A stretch of DNA of 64,000 nucleotides from contig DIHO01000013.1 in the NCBI GenBank assembly GCA_002420185.1, forward strand, positions 82,261-146,260. Direction: 5' to 3'. The notes below the pieces were generated by a model. It saw only the letters and a list, made by a program, of their open reading frames with translations, made no database searches and was not told where the DNA came from. This document shows positions 1 to 8,935 of the stretch, piece by piece. Made by a program: the position numbers and the translations under genes. This DNA is from Opitutales bacterium UBA5694 (GTDB lineage Bacteria; Verrucomicrobiota; Verrucomicrobiia; Opitutales; Opitutaceae). The first letter of the stretch is position 1, and each line of letters opens with the position of its first letter.

Positions 1-1
1 T

Positions 2-640
2 AGGCAGTATGCACGCTCAGGGTATTCGGTTATCGCTACCTGTAGAACGCCGGAAAAGGCGAACCAACTGACTGGACTGCTAAAAGGAGCAGTGAACATC
101 TTGGTTGAGCCCTTGGATGTTGCGTCGGACAAAAGCATCCAAGCATTAAATCAGGTGTTGAACGAAAGAGCAGTTACGATTGACCTACTGATCTCGAACG
201 CGGGAATTTTAATAAATGAGCGCTTCCTCGATTGGAATCGGGATTCGTTTCGGGAAACACTGGAAACGAATGCAGTCGGTCCGGCCATGCTAGTGCAGTC
301 GCTCAATCCGTTTCTTTCCCAATCGGCTAAAGTGGTCCAACTATCTTCAAGACTTGGTTCACTTGATTGGGGAGGTAAGGGGATGTCCGACGGAGATTCC
401 TACGCAATCAGCAAGGTTGCTCTCAACATGCTGACGGTCAGACTCGCTTCAATTTACGAAGGAAGCAAACGAATCGCTGTCTCAATTAGTCCCGGCTGGG
501 TAGCAACCGAGATGGGGGGACCAGGGGCCACGCTGGCGGTGGAAGACTCGGTTTCGAAGATGATTCCTACCATCGAGGCGTTGACAGTATCGGACTCGGG
601 TCGGTTTATCGATGGCAAAGGAGATTCTTTACCCTGGTGA
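2..640 (+). CDS. SDR family oxidoreductase, 5'-truncated by window edge
   Basis: C-terminal 212 codons of a short-chain dehydrogenase/reductase, a soluble NAD(P)-dependent oxidoreductase of unknown substrate. The frame is open back to base 2 and reads YSVIATCRTPEKA, the usual second Rossmann strand, so the GTG at 92 is internal and the true start lies before the window. Family landmarks are visible: SNAG, an SSRLGSL strand before the active site, the catalytic YAISK (Tyr near base 401), then SPGWVATEM, the usual segment after the catalytic helix. It ends in GDSLPW, a typical SDR C-terminus, so the 3' end is intact. The next gene is a decayed exbD in the same direction. Confidence 0.88.
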   Translation, partial: RQYARSGYSVIATCRTPEKANQLTGLLKGAVNILVEPLDVASDKSIQALNQVLNERAVTIDLLISNAGILINERFLDWNRDSFRETLETNAVGPAMLVQSLNPFLSQSAKVVQLSSRLGSLDWGGKGMSDGDSYAISKVALNMLTVRLASIYEGSKRIAVSISPGWVATEMGGPGATLAVEDSVSKMIPTIEALTVSDSGRFIDGKGDSLPW

Positions 641-668
641 CGTAAAAGAAGTCGAGGTTGCCGCTCAA

Positions 669-1043
669 ATGACGAGACGCATCGAGCGTCCCGATGGCTC
701 CCAAGGTTGACGTGGTTTTCTGCGTGTCAGATCGCTTTCGCATGCAGAGCACCGAGTGGTGCTCGAACTGCCCGAATCGACCGGTTGTTAAACGCCCGAG
801 GACCTTTCTAATCGCATCATTCTTTAGATTTAAAAAGACGGGACGGTTTATCTGGAAAGCTCGAAAGTCGAAGAGGGTCAGCTGGAGGACCCGATTTCCT
901 AAAATAGAGGAGCTCTACCTCGAAATCAAGCTTCACATTAGGGCGGATCAAGTGACTAAGTTTTAGAATGTGAAGCAAGTGATTCAGTAGCGACCAAAGC
1001 GGGGATCAGCGACTACATTTACGGGATGGTTCAAGGGGAATGA
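669..1043 (+). pseudogene. decayed ExbD-like gene, first tandem copy
   Basis: Degenerate coding remnant resembling ExbD/TolR, a TonB-system energy-transducing membrane protein. One frame gives MAPKVDVVF (the APxVDVVF membrane start of ExbD) near base 694. Another gives HRVVLELPEST, TPEDLSNRIIL, KDGTVYLESSKVEEGQLEDP and AGISDYIYGM, in ExbD order but broken by at least six stops and one frameshift. Its last frame ends in a TGA that overlaps the ATG of the next exbD remnant (ATGA at 1040-1043), the translational coupling expected of an exbD-exbD operon. No exbB or tonB remnant is visible upstream, where the SDR gene sits. Identification is by motif reading only. Confidence 0.6.
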
Positions 1044-1495
1044 ATATAAAGCGATCCAGTAAAAGGGGGAAGCGAGTTCGTATTGGAATTTTGGAGCTAC
1101 CGATTGCACCTATTGTCGATGTCGTATTCCTGCTGCTGTTTTACTTAATGGTTAGCTCCAATCTTCAAAAACAGGAAGCGGACATTAGTTTTAGCTTGTC
1201 AGGCAGAATTCAACAGGACGAAGCCGTTTAAATGTCTGACGAGCAGATTGTGCTGATTTTGGCCAATGGCCAAGCACTCTTGAATGACTATCCTTAAGAC
1301 TGGTCGGAAACACCTCGTTATTGGCAACTGGAGACAATTCTCAGCCGTTTACAGGAAGGTAGTGAATCGAATCTGGTGGAAGCTCGCACCACATTAGCAC
1401 TGGAAGAAAAGACGGTCCATGAAATGGTGGTCAGGGTAATGGGCGCCTGCTCGCATGCTGGAATTGAGTTCGTTAAGTTCGCATTCGTGAATTAG
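1040..1495 (+). pseudogene. ExbD-like gene with two in-frame ochre stops, second tandem copy
   Basis: A single frame of about 151 codons has the length and order of a full ExbD: cytoplasmic basic N-terminus (MNIKRSSKRGKR), membrane segment ELPIAPIVDVVFLLLFYLMV, periplasmic region with ILANGQALLN, and a C-terminal KTVHEMVVRVMGACSHAGI that matches the usual ExbD end. The frame is interrupted only by TAA at 1229-1231 and TAA at 1295-1297 and stays in register throughout, so these are nonsense changes and not frameshifts. As written it would make a 63-residue fragment with no periplasmic domain. It is less decayed than the copy upstream. Confidence 0.72.
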
Positions 1496-1523
1496 ACGTT
1501 GAGTTGACGATGCGGTTGCCGAT

Positions 1524-1550
1524 TTGTCGGTAAGTTGAGCTTATTATAAT
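1524..1550 (+). promoter_or_regulatory. possible sigma-70 promoter for argH
   Basis: A perfect TATAAT sits at 1545-1550, preceded by TTGTCG at 1524-1529. The 15-base spacer is short, so the -35 is weak evidence. It lies 75 bases before the argH start. Confidence 0.3.
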
Positions 1551-1590
1551 TACTTCGGGCCCTGTCTTTGGTGGAGATCACTATTGTATT

Positions 1591-1609
1591 GCCTTCAGGA
1601 AGGCCTTTT
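1591..1609 (+). terminator. small hairpin with short T run before argH
   Basis: GCCTT-CAGG-AAGGC followed by CTTTTA. The stem is only 5 bp and the T run is short. It could end transcription of the exbD remnants or attenuate argH. Confidence 0.3.
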
Positions 1610-1624
1610 AAAGCATCTTAACGC

Positions 1625-3028
1625 ATGGGTAAAAAATCGCAGGCTACATGGGGTGGACGCTTTTCTAAGGGACCGGCTGAACTAATGTTGATGTTCGGCG
1701 AATCGGTTTCATTCGACAAACGCCTGGCCCCGTTCGATATCGCGGTAAACCGGGCACACACCTCAATGCTACACCATGTCGGATTGCTCACTCGCAGAGA
1801 GCTCCAGGCCATACACAAAGGACTCAAGATTATAGAAAAGCAGGTTGCGGACGGAAAACTAAAATGGAATTCCGCATTTGAGGATGTTCACATGAACATC
1901 GAGCAAGCCTTGACTAAAATAGCTCCTGAAGCGGCTAAAATGCATACGGCACGGAGCCGGAATGACCAAGTGGCGACGGATTCACGTCTCTTTTTTAAGT
2001 CTGCCTGTGAACGTATCCTGTCGTTATTGAAAACGCTACAGAAGTCGATTTTAAAGGTCGCTGAAAATAATCAAAGCGTATCGATTCCTGGATACACGCA
2101 CTTGCAACGAGCCCAGCCGGTTTCGGTCGCTCACCACTTACTGGCTTACGTGGAAATGTTCAGTCGGGATGTCAATCGCTTCAAAAGACTGCATGACGAT
2201 TCCAATTGGTGTCCATTGGGTTCTGGTGCAATCGCGGGAACGACATTGCCGATCGATCGGGAATTTACTGCCAAGGAATTGGGATTTGTCGATGCGAAGG
2301 GAAAGCCTCGCGTTACAACGAACAGCATGGATGCAGTTGCGGACCGCGACCTGTTCTTGGATTTCGGTCACGCCTGCGCGAGTTGCGCCACCCATTTCTC
2401 TCGAATCTCCGAGGACGTCATTTTGTGGAATAGTACCGAGTTTGGATACGTGAATCTACCCGAAGCGTTTTGCACGGGTTCGAGCTTGATGCCGCAGAAA
2501 AAAAATCCTGATTCAATGGAATTACTACGAGGAAAATCCGGTCGAATTATCGGAAATCTCCAATCCCTTTACACGATGGTTAAGGGGCTACCCTTGACTT
2601 ACAATCGCGATTTACAGGAAGACAAGGTTCAAGTGTTCGATAGCTTCGACCAAATCGAGCTATGCCTGCAGGTTTTAACAGGAACGATTACTGGTATGCG
2701 TTTCAACAGGGCTCGGTGTGAGGTTGCCGTAGCCGATCCTGGGCTTTTGGCAACCGATTTGGCCGACTGGCTGGTGGAGCAAGGTGTGGCATTCCGCGAT
2801 GCCCATCATGTGGTGGGAGCGATGGTAGCGAGAGCAGAAAAGCTAAATATACCCTTGAGTCAGGTCCCGCAAAAAGACGCCGAAAAGATCCACCCAACGC
2901 TCAAGAGAGAATGGACGTGCGTCTTCGATCTAGACCGTGCCTTTGGGTTGCGGGAAGGAACAGGCATGCCGGGACCTAAGCAGATAAAGAGGCAACTGAA
3001 TCGTTGGAACAAGGCCTACGGTTCTTGA
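1625..3028 (+). CDS. argH: argininosuccinate lyase
   Basis: Cytosolic argininosuccinate lyase, the last step of arginine synthesis (argininosuccinate to arginine and fumarate). The 467-residue length is normal. The fumarase/aspartase superfamily signature GSSLMPQKKNPDSMELLRGK is at about residues 285-304, and HTARSRNDQVATD and the TPGYTHLQ-like PGYTHLQRAQPV segment are intact. It starts at ATG 1625 after a gene-poor leader and ends 15 bases before mutL, with which it is probably co-transcribed. No other arg biosynthetic gene is nearby. A decayed arginine decarboxylase lies at 14-15 kb. Confidence 0.97.
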   Translation: MGKKSQATWGGRFSKGPAELMLMFGESVSFDKRLAPFDIAVNRAHTSMLHHVGLLTRRELQAIHKGLKIIEKQVADGKLKWNSAFEDVHMNIEQALTKIAPEAAKMHTARSRNDQVATDSRLFFKSACERILSLLKTLQKSILKVAENNQSVSIPGYTHLQRAQPVSVAHHLLAYVEMFSRDVNRFKRLHDDSNWCPLGSGAIAGTTLPIDREFTAKELGFVDAKGKPRVTTNSMDAVADRDLFLDFGHACASCATHFSRISEDVILWNSTEFGYVNLPEAFCTGSSLMPQKKNPDSMELLRGKSGRIIGNLQSLYTMVKGLPLTYNRDLQEDKVQVFDSFDQIELCLQVLTGTITGMRFNRARCEVAVADPGLLATDLADWLVEQGVAFRDAHHVVGAMVARAEKLNIPLSQVPQKDAEKIHPTLKREWTCVFDLDRAFGLREGTGMPGPKQIKRQLNRWNKAYGS

Positions 3029-3043
3029 TCTAGCCATTTTTCT

Positions 3044-4885
3044 ATGGCTAGGATTTCTATACTTTCTGATCAGGTTGCGAATCAGATCGCAGCGGGTGAG
3101 GTCATCGAGCGGCCAGCATCAATCGTTAAGGAACTAGTTGAGAACAGCCTGGATGCAGGAGCGACTTCGATTGAAGTAGAGTTTAAAAAGGGTGGCTCAA
3201 ACTATATTCGCATCGAAGATAATGGATGCGGAATGAGCAAGGATGACGCTCTGCTTTCTCTCGAGCGACACGCAACCAGCAAGATCAAGAGTGCAAGTGA
3301 CTTGAATCGACTCTCATCCATGGGGTTCCGCGGCGAGGCAATTCCTTCTATTGCATCAGTATCACGTTTTCTTCTACAAACACGGGAGCCCGGATCGGAA
3401 GGTGGAACAGAAGTACTGATAGATGCAGGCAAACTGATTCGTTGCCGCGAATGTGGCATGCCTCCCGGAACCCGAATTACAGTATCGCAACTTTTCAATT
3501 CGGTTCCGGCACGTAGGAAGTTTGTGAAAACAGTCGCGACGGAGTCGGCGCACATCGTTCACAATACGCGTTTGCATGCTCTTGCTCACCCTGAGGTCTC
3601 CTTCGCTTTGATAGACGATGGAAGGATGCTCTTCCAAACCCCGGCCTGCCCGAAATTGAAAGACCGAGTAATGGAGATTTTTGGCAAGGCAGCGACGGGA
3701 AATCTCATCGAGGTCGATGAAGAGGAAGGTGGACTGCGCCTGAGCGGATTGATTGGGGCTCCAGGACACTCGCGTTCGAGTCGCCATGAGATGCTGTTTT
3801 TTGTTAATAACCGCCCGGTCGAGAACCGTACCTTGGGTTACGCACTGATTGAATCCTATCACGGTCATATTCCGAAAGGCCGGTATCCGGTGGGCTTTCT
3901 CTTTCTAGAGATACCTCCGTCCCAGGTGGATGTGAATGTGCATCCGGCAAAAAGTGAAATTCGATTTAGAAACGAGGCGAGTGTACGAGGTTTTGCGGTT
4001 CGCTCGATTTTGAAAGCTCTTAAGGAAACCGTAGAAATCGGTGTGGCACCGGTTGAGCTTGGGCTCAGAAAAGCAAACCGTTTGGTCGCAAAAACATCGA
4101 CCCAACCAGTTCATGCACCGAAGGAAATCTCGCAGACGGAATCTTCGAGGACTCGGGCAGAGAGCGGTCCCGTTACCCGCGAAGGTCCGGCGTGCGAGGA
4201 AACTGAGCACGGGGTTTTGACCGTAGGGGCTCCGTCTGAAGGTCATCATGTAACGGAGGTTCCAACCCCATCTTCTCTTGACCGATCTTGGCAATTCGTG
4301 GGGTGGGCCCGGGGAGACTTGGCTTTATTCGATACGGAGTCGGGAATCGTGTTTTTGGACGCGAGAGCCGCTCAAAGGAGAATTTGGTATGAGCGCGTTC
4401 TTATCGCTTACCGAAACCAATCAGTGCAAAGCCAGGCCTTGCTTTTGCCAATTCCCTTGGGACTGGATCCGGTGTCCTCCGCCGTGTTGAGTGACAATAT
4501 GGAATTGCTCGAGACGTATGGTTTTATCGCATCCCCCTTCGGCCGGAATTTTTTCCGTATAGAATCGGTCCCTACTTGGCTTCCGGAAGGGGATGCAGGC
4601 ACTTTCGTGAGCGATTTGGTTGATCTGCTGCGACGCGGCGATCTGAGCGACAAGAATAAGAACGCCAACGAGGATCGACTGGCGAATCATGCCTCGAGGA
4701 GAGTGGTCAATGGGACCCCGACTCCGGGAGATGATGAGATTCCCAGTCTCCTCGAAGAACTTTTTGAAACGAAAAATCCTTTGGCCGATCCAGATGGGAG
4801 GCCAACTTTTATTGAAATCCCGAGAAGGGAATTGAATCGCCGGTTTCACAGGGGAAGTGTTGACTCTTACAAAGCCGAACTGTAA
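3044..4885 (+). CDS. mutL: DNA mismatch repair protein MutL, endonuclease motif degenerate
   Basis: MutL couples MutS mismatch recognition to downstream repair. The N-terminal GHKL ATPase is intact: IAAGEVIERPASIVKELVEN, DAGAT, the DNGCGM ATP-lid motif and GFRGEAIPSIASV. A variable linker spans roughly residues 345-415, followed by a C-terminal dimerisation domain. In endonuclease-type MutL that domain carries DQHAxxERxxxE. Here the same place (residues 439-450) reads DARAAQRRIWYE, and the CPHGRPT motif reads DPDGRPT near residue 582. Metal-binding residues are therefore lost, as in the nuclease-free enterobacterial proteins. Length is 613 residues. It follows argH by 15 bases. Confidence 0.96.
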   Translation: MARISILSDQVANQIAAGEVIERPASIVKELVENSLDAGATSIEVEFKKGGSNYIRIEDNGCGMSKDDALLSLERHATSKIKSASDLNRLSSMGFRGEAIPSIASVSRFLLQTREPGSEGGTEVLIDAGKLIRCRECGMPPGTRITVSQLFNSVPARRKFVKTVATESAHIVHNTRLHALAHPEVSFALIDDGRMLFQTPACPKLKDRVMEIFGKAATGNLIEVDEEEGGLRLSGLIGAPGHSRSSRHEMLFFVNNRPVENRTLGYALIESYHGHIPKGRYPVGFLFLEIPPSQVDVNVHPAKSEIRFRNEASVRGFAVRSILKALKETVEIGVAPVELGLRKANRLVAKTSTQPVHAPKEISQTESSRTRAESGPVTREGPACEETEHGVLTVGAPSEGHHVTEVPTPSSLDRSWQFVGWARGDLALFDTESGIVFLDARAAQRRIWYERVLIAYRNQSVQSQALLLPIPLGLDPVSSAVLSDNMELLETYGFIASPFGRNFFRIESVPTWLPEGDAGTFVSDLVDLLRRGDLSDKNKNANEDRLANHASRRVVNGTPTPGDDEIPSLLEELFETKNPLADPDGRPTFIEIPRRELNRRFHRGSVDSYKAEL

Positions 4886-5078
4886 TAGTCCGATCAGAGT
4901 TTCGTACAAGTTGGTCCAAAAAAGCGTCAAAGCATGAGAATGGCCTCGAATTGGACTGGATTAGATCCCTTTCGTCACTGATGTAGATTCTAACAAGAAA
5001 TTGGCACAGGAAAGGCTTGTCACTTGCGGATCGATGCCTATCGCCTCTGGGTCGATCTTTCAGGTCTAAAAATTGGAT

Positions 5079-7571
5079 ATGAATACTGTCGCAAAAAAGA
5101 AAACCACTTCTAAGAAAAAAAAGGACTATGGATGCAACTGCCCGCATCCTCCTTTAAAGAGTGCTATACTACAGCACCTAAAGCTAACTTTGGCCCATGA
5201 TGTCTCAAGGGCGACGAGACACGATTGGTGGCACTGCCTATCGTTGGCTGTTCGCGACCGGATGGTGACCAACATGATCGAAACTCAAGGAGTCCATTTC
5301 AGCAAGAAGACCCGCCGCACCTATTATTTGTCGATGGAGTACCTGATGGGTAGAATGCTCGTCAACAACATGTACAATACGGGGGTATACGAAGAAGCTC
5401 GGGAGGCGATTGAGTCGTTCGGTCTAGACTGGGATGAGGTAGTTGAAGAGGAAATAGACATGGGCTTGGGGAATGGGGGCCTCGGCCGCCTCGCAGCCTG
5501 TTTTCTTGATTCGTTGGCGACACTGGATTTACCGGCGATTGGGTATGGAATCTATTACGAATTCGGTTTGTTTAAACAGGAATTTGTCGATGGTCACCAA
5601 ATCGAGCATCCCGACAGCTGGAGGAAATTTGGGACCCCTTGGGAGATCGTTCGTCCAGAGTACACCCAGCATATCAATCTTTACGGAAGAGTGGAGCAAG
5701 TTTTCGACGCGAAAGGCGACTACAGGGAAGAGTGGGTGGATACTAAGACGATCGAAGGAGTTCCCTTCGATATTCCAATAGCCGGATACGACACGAAAAC
5801 GGTGAACTTCCTTAGACTGTGGTCTTCTCGTTCGTCCGAGGATTTCGATTTGGACGAGTTCAACAAAGGAGACTACGTTGAGGCGGTTCGGGAAAAAGCG
5901 ATTGGGGAAACGATTTCAAAGGTGCTCTATCCCAACGACCGAACCGAAAATGGCAAAGAGCTGCGCTTGGTACAGCAGTACTTCTTCGTAACGTGTTCCC
6001 TCCACGATATCATTCGCCGCTTCCGCACTACGTTTGATAACTGGGAAGATTTTCCAAAACAAGTCGCAATCCAGTTGAACGATACTCACCCGGCCATCGC
6101 CGTGGTAGAGCTAATACGGATACTGATTGATGAAGAAGGTCTGGAATGGGATCTCGTCTGGAGCCTTATAAACAAAACCTTTGCCTATACGAATCACACC
6201 TTGCTTCCGGAAGCTCTCGAACGCTGGAGTGTACCTCTTTTTGAAAAGGTACTCCCTCGCCATCTAAATATTATTTACGATATTAATAGTCGGCTTATGG
6301 ATACGGTGGAAGAGAAATGGCCGGGGGACAATGCTATGAAGCGCGATGTGTCGATCATCGAAGAGAGTCACCCCAAGATGGTTCGCATGGCCAACCTGGC
6401 TGTGGTTGCGAGTCATACGGTCAATGGGGTGGCAGCGATTCACTCGGAGTTGCTCAAAACCCGACTTTTCCCAACTTTTGAAGCTCTTTACCCAGGGAAG
6501 TTTACCAACATGACGAATGGAATCACTCCGCGCCGCTGGCTGCGGGCCTGTAATCGGGAATTGTCGCGTTTGATAGATTCAAAGATTGGAAAAACTTGGA
6601 GCAAGAATCTAAATGAGATTCAGGGTTTGGAAAGGTATGCGGATGACAATTCCTTCCAAAAGGCGTATATGGATATTAAATACGCCAATAAGGTTGCTCT
6701 CGCTGAGGTCATCAAGCAAGATTGTGGAATAGAAGTCGATCCTGCGGCAATGTTTGATGTGCAGATAAAACGACTTCATGAGTATAAACGTCAACATCTG
6801 AGCCTATTGCACATCCTGCACTTGTATCGTAAGTTGCTGCAAAATCCAAACCTCGATATCGTCCCGCGTGTATTCATTTTTGGAGCCAAGGCAGCACCAG
6901 GTTACTATCTTGCCAAAACGATCATCAAGGCGATCAACGCAGTAGGTGACATCGTCAACAACGACGAGCGAATTGGCGGAAAACTGAAAGTGGCTTTTCT
7001 TCCCAACTACCGCGTTTCCTTGGCCGCTCGAATTATCCCAGCTGCAGATCTATCGGAGCAAATCTCTACTGCTGGCAAGGAAGCTTCGGGCACTGGGAAC
7101 ATGAAGCTGGCGCTCAACGGGGCGTTGACCATTGGAACACTTGACGGAGCGAATATTGAGATCAAAGAGGAGGTAGGAGACGACAATATCTTTATCTTTG
7201 GGCTTGATGTTGATGGAGTTGCGGAGCTTGATAAGAAAGGGTATGACCCTTCCAAATACTACAATAAGGATAAAAACCTGAAGGCGATCGTCGATTGGGT
7301 GGGGTCAAACTACTTTTCGTCGGGCGAACCAGGAGTACTAAAACCTTTAAAAGACAGCCTGCTGGAAGGAGGGGACCCCTTTAAGGTATTGGCAGACTTT
7401 AAAGCATATTGCGAGTGCCAAGAAAAGGTGGATGAAACTTTTAAAGATAAGAGTCGCTGGGCTCGTATGGCAATACTAAATACAGCACGTGTGGGTAAGT
7501 TCTCTTCGGATCGGACTATAAGCGAGTACGCTAGCAAGATCTGGAAACTAAAACCATTGGCGATAAAATAA
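5079..7571 (+). CDS. glgP: glycogen/alpha-glucan phosphorylase
   Basis: PLP-dependent alpha-glucan phosphorylase (GT35), releasing glucose-1-phosphate from glycogen. It is about 830 residues, the normal size. The cofactor site EASGTGNMKLALNGALTIGT is complete, with the Schiff-base lysine at about residue 676. The N-terminal YYLSMEYLMGR and the RIKRLHEYKRQ-like IKRLHEYKRQ motif are also present. ATG 5079 is preferred over TTG 5073, which is in the same frame, because it begins the usual basic, Lys-rich tail. A 190-base gap separates it from mutL. No other glycogen gene is nearby. Confidence 0.96.
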   Translation: MNTVAKKKTTSKKKKDYGCNCPHPPLKSAILQHLKLTLAHDVSRATRHDWWHCLSLAVRDRMVTNMIETQGVHFSKKTRRTYYLSMEYLMGRMLVNNMYNTGVYEEAREAIESFGLDWDEVVEEEIDMGLGNGGLGRLAACFLDSLATLDLPAIGYGIYYEFGLFKQEFVDGHQIEHPDSWRKFGTPWEIVRPEYTQHINLYGRVEQVFDAKGDYREEWVDTKTIEGVPFDIPIAGYDTKTVNFLRLWSSRSSEDFDLDEFNKGDYVEAVREKAIGETISKVLYPNDRTENGKELRLVQQYFFVTCSLHDIIRRFRTTFDNWEDFPKQVAIQLNDTHPAIAVVELIRILIDEEGLEWDLVWSLINKTFAYTNHTLLPEALERWSVPLFEKVLPRHLNIIYDINSRLMDTVEEKWPGDNAMKRDVSIIEESHPKMVRMANLAVVASHTVNGVAAIHSELLKTRLFPTFEALYPGKFTNMTNGITPRRWLRACNRELSRLIDSKIGKTWSKNLNEIQGLERYADDNSFQKAYMDIKYANKVALAEVIKQDCGIEVDPAAMFDVQIKRLHEYKRQHLSLLHILHLYRKLLQNPNLDIVPRVFIFGAKAAPGYYLAKTIIKAINAVGDIVNNDERIGGKLKVAFLPNYRVSLAARIIPAADLSEQISTAGKEASGTGNMKLALNGALTIGTLDGANIEIKEEVGDDNIFIFGLDVDGVAELDKKGYDPSKYYNKDKNLKAIVDWVGSNYFSSGEPGVLKPLKDSLLEGGDPFKVLADFKAYCECQEKVDETFKDKSRWARMAILNTARVGKFSSDRTISEYASKIWKLKPLAIK

Positions 7572-7719
7572 GACCTAAGATTCAGGAAGATCGTGGTTTT
7601 GGCAGCAGTCCGAAGACGATTGGTTGTTAGCTTTAAAGGGTAAGAAAGTACCTAACTTAGGATTTGTCTCAGGATTGAATTACCGCCCAACGGCTTAGCC
7701 CCATGCGTTACTCATAGTC

Positions 7720-8625
7720 TCAAAAGCGGACCTTAGCTGTTACGGGGTAGTGGTCGGAAGGGTAGCGGCCGTTATCATTATTGTGAATGATCTCCGCCTT
7801 TATTACGTTGATGGTGGGGGCGGCGAACACATAGTCGATCTTGTTCCCGTCTACTTTTCCTTTCCACTTGTTTCCGGTTCCCACGCTAAGTGCATCCGGG
7901 TGGAGGACGCGAAAGGTGTCGACCAAAGGAGCCTCGTTGGAGTGTGGCCACGCCTTGTTTTTACCGAGGAGAGTGAGGATCGGAGTTTGATCTTCGCCAG
8001 CATTAAAATCGCCCATTAGGATATAGGGATCTTCTGGGTGCTTGCGGTTGGCGATTTGTTCAACCAGGAAGCGGGCACTTTCTTCGCGGGCACTCTCCGA
8101 TCTGTGGTCAAAATGGGTGTTGAAAATGTAGAATCGAGATCCGTTGGCACGGTTTTCTATTCGCGCGTAGGTGTATATCCGAAAGAGCTTGTTTCCCCAG
8201 CTGCAAGATGGCGTTTCGGGTGTATCCGAAAGCCAAAACGTATCTTGCTCCAAGATTTCAAATAAATCTTTTGAGTAAAGAATAGCGCAGTGCTCGCCTT
8301 GGCCATCAGGCTCTCGGCCGATTCCGACATATGCAAATTGGGGATGCTTCTCCAGTATCTCTTCGATCTGAAAATCGAGGGCTTCCTGCAAACCTATCAC
8401 ATCAGGAGCGTGATCGGTGAATACATTAAATACGAGCGGTTTGCGCTCGTTCCAGTGGTTTTCACCATCGTCGGCTGTCCCATATCTAATATTGAAAGAC
8501 ATAAAATTTATGTCTTGTGTAGAGGGCTCAGTTTTGTTGCTTCCCCAAAGGACGAATGAAAGAATTATGGTTGAGACCGATAAACGTCGATTAGGCCTTT
8601 TGGCTTTTTTTAGTGAAAGCTTCAT
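7720..8625 (-). CDS. secreted endonuclease/exonuclease/phosphatase-fold protein
   Basis: Member of the EEP superfamily (DNase I-like fold, metal-dependent phosphoesterases). All core motifs are present in order: MSFNIRYG, VIGLQEALDFQ (metal-binding Glu), FNTHFDHRS, YILMGDFNAGE (catalytic DFN), KIDYVFA and a terminal SDHYPV with the catalytic His. A basic start and short hydrophobic segment (STIILSFVLWGS) suggest export or membrane anchoring. The substrate cannot be read from the sequence. Related bacterial proteins act on nucleic acids, sugar phosphates or sphingomyelin. It is convergent with glgP and divergent from the SGNH hydrolase gene. Confidence 0.88.
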   Translation of the reverse strand: MKLSLKKAKRPNRRLSVSTIILSFVLWGSNKTEPSTQDINFMSFNIRYGTADDGENHWNERKPLVFNVFTDHAPDVIGLQEALDFQIEEILEKHPQFAYVGIGREPDGQGEHCAILYSKDLFEILEQDTFWLSDTPETPSCSWGNKLFRIYTYARIENRANGSRFYIFNTHFDHRSESAREESARFLVEQIANRKHPEDPYILMGDFNAGEDQTPILTLLGKNKAWPHSNEAPLVDTFRVLHPDALSVGTGNKWKGKVDGNKIDYVFAAPTINVIKAEIIHNNDNGRYPSDHYPVTAKVRF

Positions 8626-8935
8626 GTGAGTTGAGTGTCTTGCGACTACTACTTCTCCGGTATTTTTTGATTATTTCTTGATGAAACAGCTGACGAATAT
8701 AATTGAGGTGGTACTTCAATTAAACAGAAGGTATTAATCGTTCTAATCTCACAAAGTATCGTAGATATAACGCCCTTAACTATTCCATTCTTTGCTTGAT
8801 TCGCCTGCCTTTGGCAATGTTCGATTTCTGTTGAGATTAGTAAAATCGATGTTTGTCTCTTAGTGCCTGTTCAGGGTTCTGCAGTGGTTTTCAAGTTTTA
8901 AAATCGATAAGAATTTTCGTCACTGAGTTGACGCG
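8626..8935. other. 310-base intergenic region between divergent genes
   Basis: AT-rich and without a plausible gene on either strand. It must hold the promoters of the minus-strand EEP gene and the plus-strand SGNH gene. One clear inverted repeat (8701-8721) is listed separately. Confidence 0.6.
8701..8721. promoter_or_regulatory. inverted repeat, possible operator
   Basis: AATTGAGGT-GGT-ACTTCAATT pairs over 9 bp with one G-T pair. It lies 76 bases upstream of the EEP gene start, in a divergent promoter region. There is no T run, so a terminator is unlikely. A regulator cannot be named. Confidence 0.3.
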
